Origin: DTPU01 sp963827855
GTDB taxonomy: Bacteria; Planctomycetota; Phycisphaerae; Sedimentisphaerales; Anaerobacaceae
Length of the DNA: 64,000 bases
NCBI GenBank assembly: GCA_963827855.1
Contig: CAWHBY010000002.1
Location: 868,001-932,000, forward strand
Direction of reading: 5' to 3'
Shown: positions 1-9,714 of the stretch, piece by piece
How the letters are laid out: each line of letters starts with the position of its first letter
Numbering within the stretch: the stretch's first letter is position 1
The notes under the pieces: generated by a model
Seen by the model: only the letters and a program-made list of their open reading frames with translations
Told to the model about the DNA's origin: nothing
The model's database searches: none
Translations under genes and position numbers: made by a program

Positions 1-656
1 GGCCTACTGCGACTTCGAGCGCTACAAGGAATTCAAGCGGGACCTGCACGAGGCCGCCTTCGAGCTGATCGAGATCCCCCACATCCGCCAGTCCGGCAAG
101 AACTCGGCGGATATCCGCATGGTCGTGGACGCCCTGGACCTGTGCTACACGAAGGGCCACGTGGACACCTTTGTCATCCTCAGCGGCGACTCTGACTTCT
201 CGCCCCTGGTGAGCAAGCTGCGGGAGAACGCCAAGACCGTGATCGGCGTAGGCGTCAAGAACTCGACTTCCGACCTGTTCATCAACAACTGCGACGAGTT
301 TCTGTACTACGACGACCTGGTCCGTACCGAGCCGTCCAAGGCCCGCCAGCGGAGCGCAGCCACGCGTCTCCGCCGCCAAGGCCGGCAAGGGTGACAGCAA
401 GGGCCCGACTCTCGCAAAGGCCCTCGACCTGGTGGTGGAGACCCTGGAGGCCCTGGCCGAGGAGCGGGATGAGGACGAGCGGATCTGGGGCTCCATGATC
501 AAGCAGGCCATCAAGCGCCGCAATCCCGGCTTCAACGAGCGGGCCTATGGGTTCCGCTCGTTCAACGACCTCCTCCTCGAGGCCCAGAAACGGGGACTGC
601 TGAAGCTGGAGCCCGACGAGAAGTCCGGCGGCTACATCGTCCGGTCTGTGGACTGA
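1..656 (+). CDS. NYN-domain / LOTUS (OST-HTH) protein, 5' truncated, frameshifted
   Basis: The gene enters from the left edge. Reading from base 2 it gives the C-terminal half of an NYN (PIN-like) nuclease domain. Visible are DIRMVVDALDL, the acidic FVILSGDSDFSPLV motif and a terminal CDEFLYYDDLV. This frame stops at 392-394 in a basic linker. The reading continues one base out of phase as AGKGDSKG..., leading into a LOTUS/OST-HTH domain (IWGSMIKQAIKRRNPGF ... GFRSFNDLL ... GYIVR) that ends at 656. NYN-LOTUS proteins are thought to bind or cleave RNA; the combination is known from LabA/limkain-type proteins. The two halves belong together, so I place a single-base indel at about 340-390, inside the linker. 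This is probably a sequencing error, although a natural break cannot be excluded. The N-terminal catalytic aspartate lies outside the window. Confidence 0.8.
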
Positions 657-670
657 GCCGCAGAAGGAAG

Positions 671-784
671 CGGTTAGCTGTTAGCGATCAGCCATTAGCC
701 GGAAAGTGGGGGCGCGAATTGCAGTTCGACCGCAGTCCCGCCATCCTCCTCCGGCCAACAGCTAAGAGCTAATCGCTAATGGCT
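671..784. repeat. Stutter repeat with TTAGC words, inverted arms (family B)
   Basis: The spacer between the NYN-LOTUS gene and the pseudopilin gene holds two arms rich in GTTAGC/GATTAGC words. The left arm (about 671-702) reads as the reverse complement of the right arm (about 750-784) with several mismatches. Similar TTAGC stutters are, from memory, common in planctomycete intergenic DNA. The two genes converge here, so the hairpin could act as a bidirectional terminator, but I see no T-run. Confidence 0.6.
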
Positions 785-789
785 GTCTG

Positions 790-1638
790 TTACGGTATGA
801 ACCGCCAATCCTCGGTCGTCATGCGATCTGCAGGGACGTGGTCCACGTGCCAATCTGCATACAGCACGTTGCAGCCCTTGTTGTGTCGATTGCGGGCCAC
901 TCGGCGGGAGTGGTTGTTGCCAGACTGCTCGATAGTGGACTGGGGCAGGTGGTCTGGTGACCAGACGTCACACATATTCAACCCCGCGTCCCTCGCGGAT
1001 TGGATGATGTCACGGAATGGACCATCCTCGTTGTCGGCCAGGTAGATAACCCGGCTCGATCCCCTGAAGCGAACCAGCCTCAGCGGTACAGTAGTCTCTC
1101 GGCCGACCCGGTCAGTAGGCCCCGTAAACTCCCAGCCGTTGATGACAAAGCACACGGTCTGGCGGTGGTCCGGGTATGCGGGACAGCGATAGATCTTGAT
1201 GGCCCGGTAGTCCAGGGCCTTCTGCTGCTCGCCGAGATAGGGCATCAAGGCCTGGAACCAGATCTGGTACAGGCCGCCCTGCTGTCCCCCGGCGCCCCGA
1301 GGAACATAGCCGTCGTAGTTCTGGCCATACAACTGAGCAGCATAGCCTATCTGTCGCAAATTGGCCTTGCACGCCACAGCCCAGGCCTGCTTGCGGGCCC
1401 TACCTAAGGCCGGTAGCAGGATGCCCGTCAGGATGCCAATGATGGCGATCACGACCAGCAGCTCGATCAGGGTGAAGGCAGGCCGAAAGGAACTGAAACG
1501 GAGAATCGGCGAAACGGAGAATCGGAGAGGCAGAGCCCGACGGATGTGCGAGGCCGAACGACGGGATAACAAGCCTTTTCTCCGGTTCCCCGATTCTCCG
1601 ATTCCCCGTTTCTCCGTTTCGATCTGTCGCCCATTCAC
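790..1638 (-). CDS. Type II pseudopilin-like protein with prepilin N-terminal methylation motif
   Basis: The key motif is FTLIELLVVIAIIGIL at about residues 55-70, a prepilin peptidase site followed by a hydrophobic helix. After it comes the ARRKAQAVACKANLRQIG-type helix and a globular head. The C-terminus has RHNKGCNVLYADWHVDHV, a variant of the H-x9-DG motif of planctomycete and verrucomicrobial DUF1559-like proteins. Such proteins are exported and probably form short pseudopili or surface structures through a type II secretion-like apparatus; a secretin gene lies at the far end of this window. The first ~50 residues are not a normal leader: they are the translation of a stutter repeat at 1484-1631. 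No methionine occurs between the annotated start and the motif, so either the repeat is translated or a non-ATG start close to the motif is used. Confidence 0.8.
   Translation of the reverse strand: MNGRQIETEKRGIGESGNRRKGLLSRRSASHIRRALPLRFSVSPILRFSSFRPAFTLIELLVVIAIIGILTGILLPALGRARKQAWAVACKANLRQIGYAAQLYGQNYDGYVPRGAGGQQGGLYQIWFQALMPYLGEQQKALDYRAIKIYRCPAYPDHRQTVCFVINGWEFTGPTDRVGRETTVPLRLVRFRGSSRVIYLADNEDGPFRDIIQSARDAGLNMCDVWSPDHLPQSTIEQSGNNHSRRVARNRHNKGCNVLYADWHVDHVPADRMTTEDWRFIP
1484..1631. repeat. Stutter repeat, CGGAGAATC / GAAACGG words (family A, copy 1)
   Basis: Quasi-tandem words such as GAAACGGAGAATCGG occur on the plus strand, followed by their complements (CCGATTCTCC, CCGTTTCTCC) at 1580-1625, so the unit folds back on itself. 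Related copies lie at 18723-18834 and about 23711-23753. Copies 1 and 2 share the interior word AGGCAGAGCCCGA. This copy overlaps the 5' end of the pseudopilin gene. Confidence 0.75.
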
Positions 1639-1653
1639 CGGCTTGTCTATTCC

Positions 1654-4600
1654 TCATTGCCCGTCAGGGCCGCCCGGCGAGCCGCCCCAGCGGGTGCTGG
1701 CCCGCCATGAGGCCTTCTGGCCGAGTTGATCGGCGGTCGTCCCTGCGGGGTTGACCAGGACCAGGGATCGGCCTTCTCCATCCGTCGAGCCGTACCAGGA
1801 GTCTTTGTATTCGAAATCGGCCAGGACACCGGTCGCCAGGTCGGTCAGCTTGAGCTGCTCACCGCCATTGGACAGCTTGCCGCCGTACTCGCCCGCGATC
1901 AGCGGAGCCAGGCTGGCGCCGTAGCGGCACTCGAAGGCCACGCGATTCTGGACTACCAGGACATATTGGCCAGGGCCCAGTTGCTGGACTGCACTTCCAG
2001 CGAAGTCAAAGGTCGCTGCGCCAGCCAGATGCACGCCCGACAGGTCGATGGCCGAAGACCCTGCATTCATCAGCTCGACAAACTCGAACTCGTCACGGTC
2101 CCAACCGTCCTCTGATGCTGAGGTGGGTGGATTGTACATGAATTCCGCGATCACCAGGGGCAGCCTGGCCTTGCCTGCCAGAGGGGCACCAGCCGCGAAC
2201 TGGACCGGTTCAGACCAGTTGGACCACCGATGGGTGTTGTCCTTCATCCTGCACCGGACGCGATAGGTCTTGCCCGCCTCCACCGGGCCTGCAGGCATCG
2301 TCACGCGGGAGTTGTACGGGGTGATCTCGCCGCTCTGCCAGGTCGCCTGGATTTCGTACTTGCCCCGCCTGCCACGAACGATCTGCGTGGCGGTAGCGTC
2401 GTTCGGATCCTCGCTGACAGGCGGCTTAGCAACGAGCCTGGCGTCCAGCCAGCAGTTCGTGTTGGTGAGCGTCATGTTGAGCAGGTGGACGGCCAGGACA
2501 TTCTGGCCGGCCTTGAGATACGCGTTGGGATCAGGCAGGGCAACGGTGGCAAAACTGGATACGGTCTTTGCGCGACCCGTGGTGGCGTTGTACGCCAGGT
2601 CCGTGGCAGAGACGTTGCCCGAGGCCACCAGCACGCCATTGACCCAGGCCACGAATCCATCGTTGTACTTGACCTGCATCTCCAGGGACCCAACCGTAGA
2701 GAGATCGTCCACGGTGAACGTCTTGCGGAGATAGACCGTGGAGTAGTTCTTCTGCATGTCCGTCAGCGTGGTGCGATAGCTGCCGCCGCCACTTCCGAAC
2801 CCGACCGGCGTCGCACCTTCGAGCCAGGCGATGTCGTCGAAGCCGAGCTGACGCCAGACGCCCACCTGGCTACTGGGCTCGGACTTGCCCTTGAAGTACC
2901 GCCACGTCTGGCCCGATTCCACCAATACCTGTTCCGACGGCTTGACCACCGCTGGATGGCTGCCCGGCTCGACCTCCGCGATCCGCCACTGCATGGCGCC
3001 GAACGTGCTTGCGCCCTGCGGGTCCTGGAAGGCCGAGGTCTCGAAGACCAGGTCATTGGCAGGATAGCCCGCCTGACCGACGTACCGGACCTGTGGCCTG
3101 GTTGGGATCTGTGAGTCCGCCATCCAACCGTTGAGGCTCTGGCCGCTCTGTCCGTACCAGTTCCGCGTATTGCTGGTCACGTAGACGACGTAGTCCTTCA
3201 TCAACTGGACCATGCCGACGAATCCGCCGGGGCTGGGGATGGTCACGCTGCTGCCACCGCCCCCGCCACCGGGACCGCCCTGACTGCCACCACCGCCACC
3301 GCCCGCGTAGAACCGGCCTTGTCCAGCCTTGCTGGAGTTCACGTACGACGAGACCATGACCGGGTTGTAGTCCCACATGGCCCGATCCACGTCCACCATG
3401 GATGGACCCCCGTTGGGGTCGTGGATGATGGCCGCCAACTCATCCACCAGTTGGTAGGCCTGGTCGGTGTTGTACAGCAGGTCAACGAACTCCCTGAGCC
3501 GGCTCTGGTACTCAACCAGGATCTCCGGTCTGGAGAAGATCGAGGCCTGGCCCTTGAACGGCTCTTCTCCATTGCCATACATGTTCTCCGCCCACGTGAG
3601 GTCCAGGTCCCAGGGCAGCATCGACCACTGGGTGGTCACGGGGTCGAGATAGTAGAAGTAGTTCTTCCCATACCCGATGTCGCCATTGTGGATGCCTTCA
3701 GTCACCGCTCGGAAACCATAGTAGCGGTCCAGGTCCACGTTCTGTCGCCACCAGTCAGTCTGGGGCCTGGCTCCGTAGCCGCCCATGAAGGCCGCCACAT
3801 CCGAGCCATTGGTGACTCCGGTTGGCCCCTGGTTGTTGAGCTGGCCTGATCCGCCCTCCATCTTGTAGAGGTTGCCGTCCGGCATATCGTGCTCGTCGAG
3901 GAACCGTCCATCCATCTGCTCGATGGCCATGTAGAGTCCCCACAGGTCGCCCACGTACTGGGTGGCCCCAGTCTCGTCCGCCTCGTCGACGACCCTGAAC
4001 TCGAGCCAGTGGGTCTTGCTGGCGGGCACACCCATCAGATTGAAGAGCCGGAAGCCCGCTGCCTCGAACATCCCCTCCTCACCCCGATGCAGGTAGTCGC
4101 CCTGCTGGATGCACGCGGAGAAGTTGAGCTTGCGCCAGGTGGTCTTGTAGGGCTGACCATAGTCGTCCTTGGCCTGAAACTCGTGGCCGCGGTTAAAGTC
4201 GAACTTCCACATGTTCTTGCCCATGGCATATCGCCACACGCCGCCCCTGGCGCGATAGCGGACGTGGTCATAGACCTTGCCGTCATACACGAGGGTCCCC
4301 CACCACTTGTAGTCACTTCCGGTGTACCTCTGCACCCACGTGGAGGCCTCCACGTCCGTCTTCTTGCTGATCAGATGATACGCAGGCAGGCTGCCCATCA
4401 CCTGCTGGGCGTACTCCACCACCTCATTGAGGGGCGATCCGCCATTAGGATTGGCCGCACCCTTCCAGGCAGGCACGCCGTCATAGACGAAGTAGGCGAA
4501 GTTGGGCTGCGGATCATCTTCGTACGGCACCGTCACGGAGAGCCCGAGTGCATCGAACGCCGTGATCCGGTAGCGGACCAGGCGCCGGTGCACCTGGCTT

Positions 4601-5499
4601 GAGGCAGGCACCTGGACGCTGTGGGTCCCGTCCCCTGCCTTGGCATCGCCTGCGAGGCCGTCATCGTGCATGGACAGCGTGGTCCAGTTGCCCTGGTAGG
4701 CGGCGTCATACAGGGCCACGTACTTGCCGGGTTCGACCACCTGGATGGAGCAGATCACCTTCCCCACGCCGTCGGGGTTGGTGACCTTGGCCGTGATGGT
4801 CACGACTTGGCCGCTGGCGGGCTGATAGGGTGAATGGGCCACGTCCTCGATGTTGGGCGGACATGGATCAGCGTATGCACCGTCGTTGGCTGCTCCGGGC
4901 GTGGGCAGGGCCGACCGCCAACTGCCCGGCAGGCAGTTGTCCATATCAGGCCGGATCAGTTGGATGGAGGCCCCGCTGCCTGCAGGCCTGGCCGCATTGG
5001 TCGGGTCACCCACTATCGGCCAGGGAAAACCCATTTTGTAGGACACCTGGTCCACGGCCCGCAGACAGGGATCCACAACCGTGACCGTCTGACCGGCGTT
5101 GCCGAGCCTGCCCTCAAACGGGCCAAACGCCACGTCGTGGTCATGGGTTGTGACCAGCAGTTGGGGCCATTTCGTGATCGCGGTCAGCCAGTCCTGGCAC
5201 ACCACGACGCAACCTCCGGCAGTCAGCACTGCAGTGGCAGGGAAGGTGTACTCGACAGCCCCACCAAGCCGCCACCCAGCCAGACTGATGTCGCTGGAAC
5301 CGGCGTTGTAGAGTTCCACGAACTCCTCGCACTCGGTCTTGACGTCGGGGTTGTAGTGGATCTCGTTGATCACCACGTCATGGGTCATGGGGCCGCTCGC
5401 CTGGCCCATCACCCTAGACCCTGGACCTGCTCCCAGGCAGATCGCAGAAAGGAACACCAGGGACCTCCAACATCTCCTCATTCCCGTCATCGCCGTCAC
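1654..5499 (-). CDS. CotH kinase / lamin-tail domain exported protein, paralogue 1
   Basis: A 1281-residue exported protein. Order: signal peptide (about 1-32); lamin-tail domain with VVINEIHYNPDVKTE (about 38-205); Ig-like beta-sandwich (about 215-340); CotH kinase domain (about 355-760) with RARGGVWRYAMGKNMWKFDF, DGNLYKME and LPWDLDLTW near 626-635; a Gly-rich insert at about 731-750; a jelly-roll-like domain (about 870-1025); and a second lamin-tail domain from about 1111 ending in RWGGSPGG. CotH of Bacillus phosphorylates spore coat proteins; the WDLD motif fits its metal-binding acidic residues. The substrate here is unknown, and a secreted or surface kinase acting on partner proteins is an inference. 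It is the last of five tandem paralogues on the minus strand. The Gly-rich insert is absent from the other four. Confidence 0.88.
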   Translation of the reverse strand: MTAMTGMRRCWRSLVFLSAICLGAGPGSRVMGQASGPMTHDVVINEIHYNPDVKTECEEFVELYNAGSSDISLAGWRLGGAVEYTFPATAVLTAGGCVVVCQDWLTAITKWPQLLVTTHDHDVAFGPFEGRLGNAGQTVTVVDPCLRAVDQVSYKMGFPWPIVGDPTNAARPAGSGASIQLIRPDMDNCLPGSWRSALPTPGAANDGAYADPCPPNIEDVAHSPYQPASGQVVTITAKVTNPDGVGKVICSIQVVEPGKYVALYDAAYQGNWTTLSMHDDGLAGDAKAGDGTHSVQVPASSQVHRRLVRYRITAFDALGLSVTVPYEDDPQPNFAYFVYDGVPAWKGAANPNGGSPLNEVVEYAQQVMGSLPAYHLISKKTDVEASTWVQRYTGSDYKWWGTLVYDGKVYDHVRYRARGGVWRYAMGKNMWKFDFNRGHEFQAKDDYGQPYKTTWRKLNFSACIQQGDYLHRGEEGMFEAAGFRLFNLMGVPASKTHWLEFRVVDEADETGATQYVGDLWGLYMAIEQMDGRFLDEHDMPDGNLYKMEGGSGQLNNQGPTGVTNGSDVAAFMGGYGARPQTDWWRQNVDLDRYYGFRAVTEGIHNGDIGYGKNYFYYLDPVTTQWSMLPWDLDLTWAENMYGNGEEPFKGQASIFSRPEILVEYQSRLREFVDLLYNTDQAYQLVDELAAIIHDPNGGPSMVDVDRAMWDYNPVMVSSYVNSSKAGQGRFYAGGGGGGSQGGPGGGGGGSSVTIPSPGGFVGMVQLMKDYVVYVTSNTRNWYGQSGQSLNGWMADSQIPTRPQVRYVGQAGYPANDLVFETSAFQDPQGASTFGAMQWRIAEVEPGSHPAVVKPSEQVLVESGQTWRYFKGKSEPSSQVGVWRQLGFDDIAWLEGATPVGFGSGGGSYRTTLTDMQKNYSTVYLRKTFTVDDLSTVGSLEMQVKYNDGFVAWVNGVLVASGNVSATDLAYNATTGRAKTVSSFATVALPDPNAYLKAGQNVLAVHLLNMTLTNTNCWLDARLVAKPPVSEDPNDATATQIVRGRRGKYEIQATWQSGEITPYNSRVTMPAGPVEAGKTYRVRCRMKDNTHRWSNWSEPVQFAAGAPLAGKARLPLVIAEFMYNPPTSASEDGWDRDEFEFVELMNAGSSAIDLSGVHLAGAATFDFAGSAVQQLGPGQYVLVVQNRVAFECRYGASLAPLIAGEYGGKLSNGGEQLKLTDLATGVLADFEYKDSWYGSTDGEGRSLVLVNPAGTTADQLGQKASWRASTRWGGSPGGPDGQ

Positions 5500-5518
5500 C
5501 CCGTAACGCCTAAGTTTT

Positions 5519-5547
5519 TCTATATCTTACCAAATTCAGACCCTCAA
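5519..5547 (-). promoter_or_regulatory. Sigma70-type promoter of CotH paralogue 1
   Basis: On the minus strand a TTGAGG -35 box (5542-5547) and a TATAGA -10 box (5519-5524) are separated by 17 bases, about 20 bases upstream of the start codon at 5499. The surrounding 90 bases are notably AT-rich compared with the gene. The rest of the spacer to 5682 holds nothing else that I recognise. Confidence 0.55.
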
Positions 5548-5682
5548 AGGAAGGCCGACTGATGGCCCTATATATAGAGTCGTTCCAGGGACATTTGCTT
5601 TCAGCCTTTTCTGGAATAAGGTAGACCCATGATCCCGCAAAGCTGTACGGCCGTAGGGCTCTGCCTCGCCGTTTCGTCTTCT

Positions 5683-8600
5683 CTACGGAGAATCCGCAGA
5701 CCCGGGCGACCCTCCCCAGTGGGCGCTGGCCCTCCAGAAGGTCTTTTGGCCAAGCTGGCTGGCAGTCACGTGGCTGAGGTCGACAGGCACCAGGGACATC
5801 CCCAGGCCGTCCGTGGAGCCGTACCAGCCATCCTCGTAGTCCAAGTCCGCCAGGACGCCGGCCTGGAGGTCCACAAGCCTGATCCTCTCGCCTCCGTTGG
5901 ACAGTCTCCCCGCGTACTGGCCCGCGATGCGGGAGGCGATCGTCTGGCCGTACCGGCATTCAAAAGCAACGGGATGGGACACGACCAGGGTGAACTCGCC
6001 AGGGCCGAGATGTGACAGCCGGCTATCCTTGAAGTCGAACTCGACGCCGTCCGTGAGCCGCACTCCGGACAGCTCGATCGGCGAGGAGCCGGTGTTCATC
6101 AGTTCTATGAACTCATAGTTATCCGCATCCCAGCCGTCCTGGCCTGAGGTGTCCGCTGGATTGAACATGATCTCCGTGATCTGCAGGGACACACTCGGCT
6201 GGCCGGACAGGGCCGGGCCTGCCACGAACTGCACTGGATCAGACCAGTGCGACCAACGGCCCGTATTGTCCTCCATCCGGCACCGCACCCTGTAGGTCCC
6301 GCCTGCCTCGACTACGCCTGCCGGTATCCTGACCCGCGAATCGAAGGCAGGGACAAGATCGCCCTGCCAGGCCGCCTCGATCTCGAAGTGGCCGGGCCTC
6401 CCCTGGACGACGGCCAGGGTCCCGTCTGACCCATCCTGTTGGGTGTTCAGCTTGGCCACGAGCCTGGCGTCAAAACAGGCGTCACTGCTGCCTGCCAGCG
6501 ACACATTCACCAGGTGCACCGCCAGGATGTTCTCGCCCGCCTTCAGGACGGCCTTGGGATTGGCGATCGGAAAGACCACAAAGTCACTGGCCTCCTTGGA
6601 GACCGGGGCCAGGGCATTGTACGCCAGGTCTGTACCCAGGACATTCTCCGAGGCCACGGCCACGCCGTTGATCCAGGCCACGAATCCGTCGTCGTACCGG
6701 GCCTCCAGTTGCAGAGACCCGATCGTGCACGGGTCCGTAACCTGGAAGGTCTTGCGCAGATACACGGTCGAGTAATTGCCCTGCATGTCGTTCAGCACGG
6801 TCTGGATGAACGTCTCGCCGTATCCGATCGGCGAGGTGCCCTCGATCCACGCGCTCCGGCTGGGAGCGTCATTGAAACCGATCTGCCGCCAAGCCGCGGG
6901 ATCAGAGCTGGGGGCAGTCTTGCCTTTGAAGCACCGCCACGTCTGCTGGCTGTCCAACAAGACCGTCCCTGCCGCAGGAGTCGTCGGCTTGAACTGACTG
7001 AAGGGCTCGACCTCTGCAATCCGCCACTGGAGGGCTGCGAAGGTCTGCGCACCCTGTGGATCGCTGAACGCGTTGACGCTGAAGGTCAGACCGTCCATGG
7101 GGAACGAAGGGCCGCAGGTCGCGGTGACCACGGGCGTTACAGGGATGGCCGAATCCGAGCACAGCCCGTTCATGTAGGACAGCCGGGCAGCCGCGTAGTT
7201 CTTCATCGATTGGACCATGCCCTCAAAGCTCCTGTCCAGGCCGGCCTTCTGTGCGGACTGGTAGAACATGTCCTGGCCTGCCTTGACCGAAGCCGGTTGG
7301 TTGATGTACTGAGGATAGGCGCCACTACCCATCACCCAGTGCCAGTCCCACATGGCCCGATCCACGTCCACGATAGAAAGCCCGCCACTGGGATCGTCCA
7401 TGATGGCGGCATAACCATCGATCATCTGGCTCATCTGGTCTGCATTGAACAGCAGGTCACAGACCTCGCGGACGCGGTTTCTGGCCTGCGTGCCGAAGAG
7501 CGTATGGCCCAGCACGCCCGCTCTGCTGAAGGGATCGCTCATGCTTCCGTAGTACGTGGTCCAGGTCAGATCCAGGTCCCAGGGCAACTGCCACCATAGA
7601 TTGTGCGTGCCCCACGAGTTGGTCGTGGGCTCCGGATTGAGGTAGAAGAAGTTGTTCTTGCTGGTGATATCGCCGTGGTGCACGGCGTTGTACACGGCGT
7701 AGAGGCCATAGTAGGATTCAAGGTTCACGTTCGAGCCCCACCAGAGGTCGGGCGGATTGGACTCGTAGGTGTTCTTGAATGCCCTGATGTCGGAGCCGTC
7801 GTCCACGGCCGTGGGGCCCTGGTTGTTCAGCTCGCCATACTGTAGCTCCATCTTGTAGAGGTTGCCATCAGGCAGGCCGTGCTCGTCCAGGAATCGGCCA
7901 TCCAACTGCTCCACGGCCAGGTAGAGCCCCCAGAGGTCGCCGTCGTACTGGGTCCCCGTCGCAGTCAGCGGGCGATGGGCGGCGTTGAGCATGCCGTCTT
8001 CATACGTCTCGTCTATGATCCGGAATTGGAGCCAGTGGGTCCTCGATGCAGGGACACCCACCTGGTTGAACATCTTGAACGACAGGGCCTCGAACATCCC
8101 CTGCTCGCCGCGCTGCCCGAAACTGCCCTGCTGGATGCAGGCGCCCAGGTTGAGCTTGTTCCACCGGGTCTTGTAGGGCCTTCCGTAGTCGTCCTTGGCC
8201 TGGAACTCGTGGCCGCGGTTGAAGTCGAACTTCCACATGTTCTTGCCCATGGCGTATCGCCACACCCCACCCCTGGCGCGGTAGCGGATGTGGTCATAGA
8301 CCTTTCCGTCGTAGACCAGGGTCCCCCACCACTTGTAGTCGCCGCCTCCGTACTTCTCCAGCCAGGTGGCGGTCTCCACGTCCGTCTTCTTGCTGATCAG
8401 GTGATACACGGGCAGGCTGCTCATCACCTGCTGGGGGTACTCCACCACCTCGTTGACGGGCAATGCGCCATTCGGATTGACCGCCCCCTGCCACGCAGGC
8501 ACACCGTCATAGACGAAGTAGGCAAAGTTGGGCTGCGGATCGTCTGCGTAGGGCACAGTCACGGACAGGCCCCTCGAATCCGTGGCCGTGATCCGGTAGC

Positions 8601-9519
8601 GAACCAGGCGTCTGTGTGCTTGGACAGACGCAGGCATCTGGACCGTATAGGCCCCATCCCCAGCCTTCGCATCCGGTCCGAGGCCGTTGTCGACCATGGT
8701 GAGGGCAGTCCAGTTGACCGCATAGCCCGCGTCCCGAAGACCCACGTACTGCCCCGGGTCGACCTTCTGATAAAAGCACGTCACGATCCGCACGCCATCC
8801 GGATCAGCGACCTTGGCCGTGATCGTCACGACGTCACCGGTGGCCGGACGGAAGGGCGAGTGCGCCACGTCCTCGACGTCCGGTGGGCTCTGGGTGGAAT
8901 ACACCTTCGCGTTGCGGGCCCCAGGGGTCGGCAAGGCGGACCGCCAACTGCCCGCCAGGCCGTTGTCCAGGGCGGAATGGACCAGTTGGATGGATGCCCC
9001 TGTGCCGGGCGAACTGGCTTCCAGGGGATCGCCGACCGTGGGCCAGGGAAAGCCGCGATCGTAAGCGACCTGATCCACCAACCGGAGGTCTGCATCGCAC
9101 AGGGTGATCGTCTGTCCGTCGTTGCCGAGCCTGCCCTCAAATGGGCCATGAACGACATCATAGTCGCTCGCTGAGACCATCGCTTGAGGCCACTTGGTGA
9201 TCAGGTACGTCCAATCCTGGGCCACCACGACATAACCGTGAGCCGCCAGCACGGCCCCTTCGGGAAACACATAATCGACGGCGTCACACAGCCGCCACCC
9301 GACAAGGTTTACGTCGCTCGAACCGGCGTTGTAGAGCTCAACGAACTCCACCCACTCGGTCTTGATGTCGGGATCATAGTGGATCTCGTTGATCACGACG
9401 TCGTGGTTGACCGGCTGCAGCGTCTGCGCCCGCAGACCGCCACTAGCAGCCATGCATAGGACCGCGACGCAGACCCGCCAGACCCGCCCCATCATTGTCA
9501 TCACCATCACGTTCATCAC
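5683..9519 (-). CDS. CotH kinase / lamin-tail domain exported protein, paralogue 2
   Basis: A 1278-residue protein with the same order as paralogue 1: signal peptide (MMNVMVMTMMGRVWRVCV... to about 31), lamin-tail domain (VVINEIHYDPDIKTE), Ig-like sandwich, CotH kinase domain with RARGGVWRYAMGKNMWKFDF, DGNLYKMEL and LPWDLDLTW near residue 643, jelly-roll-like domain (about 863-1020, YSTVYLRKTF ... DDGFVAWINGV), and second lamin-tail domain from about 1108. It lacks the Gly-rich insert. The start region, TGATGAACGTGATGGTGATG, is nearly identical in paralogues 2, 3 and 4, as is the 40-50 bases upstream of it, so these three copies were duplicated together with their leader. Function as for paralogue 1; the substrate is unknown. 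Confidence 0.88.
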   Translation of the reverse strand: MMNVMVMTMMGRVWRVCVAVLCMAASGGLRAQTLQPVNHDVVINEIHYDPDIKTEWVEFVELYNAGSSDVNLVGWRLCDAVDYVFPEGAVLAAHGYVVVAQDWTYLITKWPQAMVSASDYDVVHGPFEGRLGNDGQTITLCDADLRLVDQVAYDRGFPWPTVGDPLEASSPGTGASIQLVHSALDNGLAGSWRSALPTPGARNAKVYSTQSPPDVEDVAHSPFRPATGDVVTITAKVADPDGVRIVTCFYQKVDPGQYVGLRDAGYAVNWTALTMVDNGLGPDAKAGDGAYTVQMPASVQAHRRLVRYRITATDSRGLSVTVPYADDPQPNFAYFVYDGVPAWQGAVNPNGALPVNEVVEYPQQVMSSLPVYHLISKKTDVETATWLEKYGGGDYKWWGTLVYDGKVYDHIRYRARGGVWRYAMGKNMWKFDFNRGHEFQAKDDYGRPYKTRWNKLNLGACIQQGSFGQRGEQGMFEALSFKMFNQVGVPASRTHWLQFRIIDETYEDGMLNAAHRPLTATGTQYDGDLWGLYLAVEQLDGRFLDEHGLPDGNLYKMELQYGELNNQGPTAVDDGSDIRAFKNTYESNPPDLWWGSNVNLESYYGLYAVYNAVHHGDITSKNNFFYLNPEPTTNSWGTHNLWWQLPWDLDLTWTTYYGSMSDPFSRAGVLGHTLFGTQARNRVREVCDLLFNADQMSQMIDGYAAIMDDPSGGLSIVDVDRAMWDWHWVMGSGAYPQYINQPASVKAGQDMFYQSAQKAGLDRSFEGMVQSMKNYAAARLSYMNGLCSDSAIPVTPVVTATCGPSFPMDGLTFSVNAFSDPQGAQTFAALQWRIAEVEPFSQFKPTTPAAGTVLLDSQQTWRCFKGKTAPSSDPAAWRQIGFNDAPSRSAWIEGTSPIGYGETFIQTVLNDMQGNYSTVYLRKTFQVTDPCTIGSLQLEARYDDGFVAWINGVAVASENVLGTDLAYNALAPVSKEASDFVVFPIANPKAVLKAGENILAVHLVNVSLAGSSDACFDARLVAKLNTQQDGSDGTLAVVQGRPGHFEIEAAWQGDLVPAFDSRVRIPAGVVEAGGTYRVRCRMEDNTGRWSHWSDPVQFVAGPALSGQPSVSLQITEIMFNPADTSGQDGWDADNYEFIELMNTGSSPIELSGVRLTDGVEFDFKDSRLSHLGPGEFTLVVSHPVAFECRYGQTIASRIAGQYAGRLSNGGERIRLVDLQAGVLADLDYEDGWYGSTDGLGMSLVPVDLSHVTASQLGQKTFWRASAHWGGSPGSADSP

Positions 9520-9714
9520 CGTAGGTCAGGACACGTACCTCCATGCTACCAAACCAAGGGCGGCGGTGGAAGGCGCATTCCTGGGAAGGTCAGGGCGAAC
9601 GCAAAGTCCCTCCTGTACATCGTGAGGATGAGCACAGGTTCCTGGCCACAGATGCCCTTTCTTGTGGCCCCGGCCTGTGGTCGCGTTAGCCAGGAGAACG
9701 GAAGGAAGTCTTGG

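Noticed and set aside
6439..9174. Long plus-strand frames (6439-7599 and 7879-9174) opposite CotH paralogue 2
   Set aside because: They mirror the paralogue on the other strand; similar shadows occur opposite the other copies.
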